Positions 6,335 to 8,726 of a stretch of 8,726 bases of DNA are shown here, piece after piece. The stretch is taken from positions 1-8,726 of the forward strand of contig CAIZHC010000052.1 in NCBI GenBank assembly GCA_903932705.1, read 5' to 3'. This DNA comes from an uncultured Actinomycetes bacterium. Lineage in GTDB: Bacteria; Actinomycetota; Actinomycetes; Nanopelagicales; Nanopelagicaceae. Position 1 is the first letter of the stretch, and every line of letters starts with the position of its first letter. A model generated the notes under the pieces. It was given only the letters and a program-made list of their open reading frames with translations, ran no database searches and was not told the origin of the DNA. Made by a program: the position numbers and the translations under genes.

Positions 6335-6961
6335 GTGTCTTCATCAAAAGTTCTTAAAGCTAAGTCCGCACCACGGGAAAATTATCATCACGGGGACTTA
6401 GAGGCTGCTCTTTTAGAGGCGGCAGTTAATCTAGTCAGAGTGAATGGTCCAGATCATTTATCACTGCGAGCTGTTGCAGAACAAGTAGGCGTTAGTCCAA
6501 GCGCGGTGTATCACTACTTTCCCGATAAGGATTCCCTTATCTCGGCGCTAGGTGATCAGCTATTTATCAAGATGTCAGAGATGCAACGCGTGGCAGTTGG
6601 TGGCATCCGCGGCACCTCTGCTCGTGCCGCCAGGCTTCGATACCGAGAAATAGGCAGAACATATTTCCGCTGGGCAAATTCAGAACCCAACCTCTTTCGC
6701 CTTATGTTTGGTGGATTTTGCAAGATAGAAAAGCGCGGTACGCACGAGTCTGAAGAGGCTTTCCTCATGCTCTCAAAATGTCTCGATGATCTTTTAGCGA
6801 CCGGCGTTATCACTGCGACAATGCGCAGGTACGGTGAATTAATTTCATGGACCGCTGTACAAGGCGCTTCCACTTTGATTATCGAAGGCATTCTTCCCGA
6901 AGAAGCCTTTGAAGAATTGCTAGATGGGCTTGAATTAGCAATGCGGGGAGGTGCAAAGTGA
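6335..6961 (+). CDS. TetR-family transcriptional repressor (WHG-type C-terminal domain)
   Basis: A 208-residue DNA-binding regulator, probably a dimer that represses itself and the divergent MMPL pump until a ligand binds. Residues 17-75 are the N-terminal DNA-binding domain: NYHHGDLEAALLEAA, then the helix-turn-helix LSLRAVAEQVGVSPSAVYHYF (42-62) and PDKDSLI. The C-terminal half has RYREIGRTYFRWANSEPNLFRLMF (103-126) and SWTAVQGASTLIIEG (171-185). That layout resembles the group once called WHG or TetR_C_33, here with Gln in place of the usual His. Its ligand is unknown. The start is the GTG at 6335, at the position where transcription should begin. The last codon and stop overlap the start of the next small gene (GTGA), and that gene's ribosome binding site lies inside the tetR coding sequence. 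Confidence 0.93.
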   Translation: MSSSKVLKAKSAPRENYHHGDLEAALLEAAVNLVRVNGPDHLSLRAVAEQVGVSPSAVYHYFPDKDSLISALGDQLFIKMSEMQRVAVGGIRGTSARAARLRYREIGRTYFRWANSEPNLFRLMFGGFCKIEKRGTHESEEAFLMLSKCLDDLLATGVITATMRRYGELISWTAVQGASTLIIEGILPEEAFEELLDGLELAMRGGAK

Positions 6962-7074
6962 GTGATTCAAATATCATGCCGAAAGTAACTCAGGATGAGA
7001 TAGACCCTCGCGAAGACGACGAGGCGAGAAGAGAAGCAGAGATCGCGGCCGATAAACCGCCGCACCACGGTTAA
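6958..7074 (+). CDS. Small acidic protein of unknown function (38 aa), coupled to tetR
   Basis: I do not recognise a family. The reading frame starts at a GTG that overlaps the tetR stop (GTGA) and runs to TAA at 7072-7074. A near-consensus ribosome binding site GGAGGTG (6947-6953) ends its GGAGG six bases before the GTG. This is the best such site on the plus strand here, and a strong argument that the gene is real. The protein is hydrophilic, with 11 Asp/Glu against 5 Lys/Arg, no hydrophobic segment and no cysteine. A core of charged residues (DEIDPREDDEARREAEIAAD, 13-32) is probably helical and the end is KPPHHG. It could be an effector or partner of the regulator or pump, but that is only suggested by position. 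An in-frame ATG at 6976 would give 32 residues but has no ribosome binding site. Confidence 0.7.
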   Translation: MSDSNIMPKVTQDEIDPREDDEARREAEIAADKPPHHG

Positions 7075-7086
7075 TTTTTAGAGAGA

Positions 7087-7117
7087 AATAACTTCCTCTT
7101 CAAATCTGAAAGTTATT
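7087..7117. repeat. AT-rich inverted repeat between convergent genes, possible weak terminator
   Basis: Arms AATAACTT (7087-7094) and AAGTTATT (7110-7117) are perfect complements around a 15-nt loop, between the small acidic gene and the fmdB-like gene, and the right arm includes the fmdB stop codon. The placement suits a shared terminator for two converging transcripts. However, the stem has little GC, the loop is long and neither strand has a proper T run right after the stem, so termination is uncertain. Confidence 0.4.
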
Positions 7118-7313
7118 CTCCTGAACTCGATGGGGCTGGGCGAGAGTCGGTCTTATAGAAGCCGCCACCTTTAAATACAACGCCAACATTGGAATAGACC
7201 TTACGAACAGCACCTTTGCACTCTGGGCATACCTCAATAGGGTCATCTGCAAAGGCTTGGAAGAGCTCAAATTCATGGCCACAGTCGGCACACGCATATT
7301 GGTAGGTCGGCAT
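7113..7313 (-). CDS. FmdB-family zinc ribbon protein
   Basis: A 66-residue cytoplasmic protein with one zinc ribbon: C8-x2-C11 and C29-x2-C32 are the four metal ligands. It opens with MPTYQYACADCGHEFE and continues with VYSNVGVVFKGGGFYKTDSR (39-58), both hallmarks of the FmdB/CxxC_CXXC_SSSS family, followed by a Ser-rich tail. The family is widespread, often described as putative regulatory proteins, and its biochemical role is not established. The ATG at 7313 has no Shine-Dalgarno sequence. A TACACT about seven bases upstream on the minus strand could be the -10 of a leaderless transcript. The gene diverges from the CopC-like gene across 93 bp. Confidence 0.92.
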   Translation of the reverse strand: MPTYQYACADCGHEFELFQAFADDPIEVCPECKGAVRKVYSNVGVVFKGGGFYKTDSRPAPSSSGE

Positions 7314-7406
7314 AGAGGTAAGTGTAAAGAGGTGAGAGGATAGGCTCTAATCCAAAATGGATACAGGGGTGATTGTGGACCTCTTGAGGGAGTCGAAGGG
7401 CCTGAA

Positions 7407-8021
7407 ATGCGCACTCTTGCTCGAATCTTGCCGGCAGCAAAGGTTCTAGGGGTCGGCTCACTCCTTGCTACCTCTCTACTTCTTCCACTTTTTGGGGCAG
7501 CAGATGCCCAGGCGAATAGCATCGTCGCATCTGTCCCAGCTGTGGGAGCGGTGCTCTCAGCCGCGCCTAATGCGGTTTCGGTGTCGGCAGCCAGCACACT
7601 TTTATCAGATGGAAATAGCTTGACCGTAACGGACCCGAGCGGGGCGCAGGTTGATGATGGCTCTCTCACAATCTCGGACACAACTGCGGTAGTTGGTTTG
7701 AAGCCATTGACCGCTACCGGGATTTACACGGTTAGCTACACCTTGTTGAGCGCGACCGATGATCCACTCACGGGCTCATACACATTTCTTTATAACGCGC
7801 CGGCTGTTGTTACAACCCAATCAGCCGCTCCCTCCCCAACAAGCACTTCAATCTCAATTCCTAAGAAGAGTGGTGGAAGTTCTGCTGCGAGCATCACGGT
7901 CCTCGTTTTCGTAGGCCTTGCAACAATTGTTGCGCTCTTTCTGCTCTGGTATGCCCGCATGATTTGGAAGCAAGCTCGAAAAGCACGTAGACGACGTTCT
8001 CATGATCGTGGCACCAAATAA
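7407..8021 (+). CDS. CopC-like domain protein, secreted and membrane-anchored, lacking copper histidines
   Basis: A 204-residue exported protein. Residues 1-36 are a signal peptide (two Arg, long hydrophobic stretch, cleavage near ADAQA). The CopC-like beta domain follows (37-130): IVASVPAVGAVLSAAPNAV, NSLTVTDPSGAQV, and YTVSYTLLSATDDPLTGSYTF, the usual CopC order. A Pro/Ser/Thr linker (132-158), one membrane helix (about 161-183) and a basic cytoplasmic tail complete it. CopC proteins bind copper in the periplasm or outside the cell through an N-terminal His and a DxH motif. Here the first is replaced by Asn/Ser and the second reads TDDP; the only His is in the cytoplasmic tail (H199). The start ATG at 7407 has AAGGG six bases upstream. 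The downstream CopD-like gene begins 2 bp after the stop, so they form an operon. The fold assignment is by motif, and copper binding is doubtful. Confidence 0.85.
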   Translation: MRTLARILPAAKVLGVGSLLATSLLLPLFGAADAQANSIVASVPAVGAVLSAAPNAVSVSAASTLLSDGNSLTVTDPSGAQVDDGSLTISDTTAVVGLKPLTATGIYTVSYTLLSATDDPLTGSYTFLYNAPAVVTTQSAAPSPTSTSISIPKKSGGSSAASITVLVFVGLATIVALFLLWYARMIWKQARKARRRRSHDRGTK

Positions 8022-8023
8022 TT

Positions 8024-8726
8024 GTGTTACCAGTAGTTAAAGATCTCTTTCTCTTTGCAATTATTTGCTCAGTTGGACTGCTGTATGCAATCGGGTTCTT
8101 GCTCAGAGAAGAGCGCGGAAAATTATCGAACGAATCCGAAAAACTTAAAAAGCTAGCGCTTCGGCTTACCCTGATATGGGTCATATTAGTTATTGCGAAT
8201 TCGATTGTTGAACTAGCAAATATATTGGGTGGCACCATCTCAGATGCTCTTAACCTCAACGCTTGGTGGTCCTTCTTAACCACGACAAGTGTCGGGCGAG
8301 ATTTCATTTTCCAATATCTGATGGGCATACTTGCGATTTGGTTAGTGGCGCGAGCCAGAAAAGTTGGCGCCATTTACTTTGCACTTGCAGCAACAATGCT
8401 CGCCCTCCTGATTCCCATTTTCCAAAGCCATCCAGCAAGTGCTGGAAATCATGGGTTGGCAATCGGCTCACTCTTCTTCCATGTTGCTGCTTTAACTTTA
8501 TGGGTTGGTGGAGTGGTGGGACTACTTGCGATCTCATCAGAAGCCCGCTCTCACTCAATTTCGCGCTTTAGCAAATTAGCTCTCTGGTGTGCGGTAACTG
8601 TCGGTGTGAGTGGAGGAGTAAATGCTTATGCCCGACTGAATTTCCTATCCGGCTGGCAGAGTGGCTATGGCTTCATCGTCATTCTAAAAACCGCTCTCTT
8701 TATCGCCCTGGTTCTCTTTGGTTACG
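8024..8726 (+). CDS. CopD-family membrane protein, 3' truncated by window edge
   Basis: The frame is open to the right edge, with 234 residues visible. It starts at a GTG two bases after the CopC-like stop, which implies translational coupling; no Shine-Dalgarno sequence is seen. About seven membrane helices are visible: 5-27, 44-68, 94-110, 114-134, 144-170, 182-202 and 215 onward. The CopD signature is GNHGLAIGSLFFHVAALTLW (141-160), then VGGVVGLL, RFSKLAL (181-187), VGVSGGVNAYARL (193-205) and YGFIVILKTALF (215-226). H136, H143 and H153 are candidate metal ligands near the membrane surface. CopD takes part in copper passage across the inner membrane. In actinobacteria this domain is often followed in the same protein by a CtaG-like cytochrome oxidase assembly domain; whether that is so here lies beyond the window. 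Confidence 0.85.
   Translation, partial: MLPVVKDLFLFAIICSVGLLYAIGFLLREERGKLSNESEKLKKLALRLTLIWVILVIANSIVELANILGGTISDALNLNAWWSFLTTTSVGRDFIFQYLMGILAIWLVARARKVGAIYFALAATMLALLIPIFQSHPASAGNHGLAIGSLFFHVAALTLWVGGVVGLLAISSEARSHSISRFSKLALWCAVTVGVSGGVNAYARLNFLSGWQSGYGFIVILKTALFIALVLFGY

Noticed and set aside
7350..7362. Small palindrome ATCCA-AAA-TGGAT between fmdB and the CopC-like gene
   Set aside because: Five-base arms are expected by chance and no promoter element clearly overlaps it; not enough for an operator call.
7100..7681. Long minus-strand open frame
   Set aside because: It lies opposite the CopC-like gene and over the FmdB gene in another frame, with no recognisable domain; low stop density explains it.
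7894..8373. Long minus-strand open frame opposite the CopC/CopD genes
   Set aside because: The plus strand here encodes clear CopC tail and CopD sequence; the antisense frame has no motif.
1..8726. Mobile element, phage, CRISPR or defence island
   Set aside because: No transposase, integrase, terminal repeats, spacer-repeat array or defence domains; base composition and gene types look like uniform core chromosome.

Overview
The window looks like ordinary chromosome from a small-genome, moderate-GC actinobacterium, perhaps of the freshwater acI/Nanopelagicales type. That placement is an inference from gene content (actinobacterial-style MMPL pump, CopC/CopD pair), frequent GTG/TTG starts, at least one likely leaderless gene and tight packing. 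No rRNA, phylogenetic marker or database match was available to confirm it. I see no insertion sequence, phage gene, CRISPR array or integration site.

Layout. 2-784 (+): 3' part of a class I DNA photolyase, cut by the left edge. 744-2132 (-): membrane-anchored GGDEF diguanylate cyclase whose tail overlaps the photolyase tail by 41 bp. 2213-2243: strong terminator. 2265-3050 (-): secreted, helix-rich protein of unknown function. 3192-3264 (+): tRNA-Arg(CCT). 3266-4093 (-): purU, ending one base from the tRNA. 4143-6242 (-): MMPL/RND exporter. 6243-6334: divergent promoter/operator region. 6335-6961 (+): TetR-family repressor. 6958-7074 (+): 38-residue acidic microprotein overlapping the end of tetR. 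7113-7313 (-): FmdB-type zinc ribbon. 7407-8021 (+): CopC-like, membrane-anchored secreted protein. 8024-8726 (+): CopD-family membrane protein, cut by the right edge.

How the genes work together. The clearest unit is the divergent mmpL / tetR pair. Both have readable promoters in a 92-bp gap, and the promoters are interleaved with two palindromes sharing the 8-mer AGTGTTCA. This fits a repressor controlling itself and a proton-driven exporter. tetR is followed by a translationally coupled small gene with the best ribosome binding site on its strand. purU lies 49 bp behind the pump and may be co-transcribed with it; a perfect 13-bp inverted repeat spans its start codon. The CopC/CopD pair has the gene order of a copper-handling module, but the CopC-like domain has no histidines, so a copper role is doubtful.

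I found no clearly new multi-gene system. The best leads are the microprotein behind tetR, the purU start-codon hairpin, the histidine-free CopC-like protein and the Trp-to-Tyr change in the photolyase electron-transfer chain.
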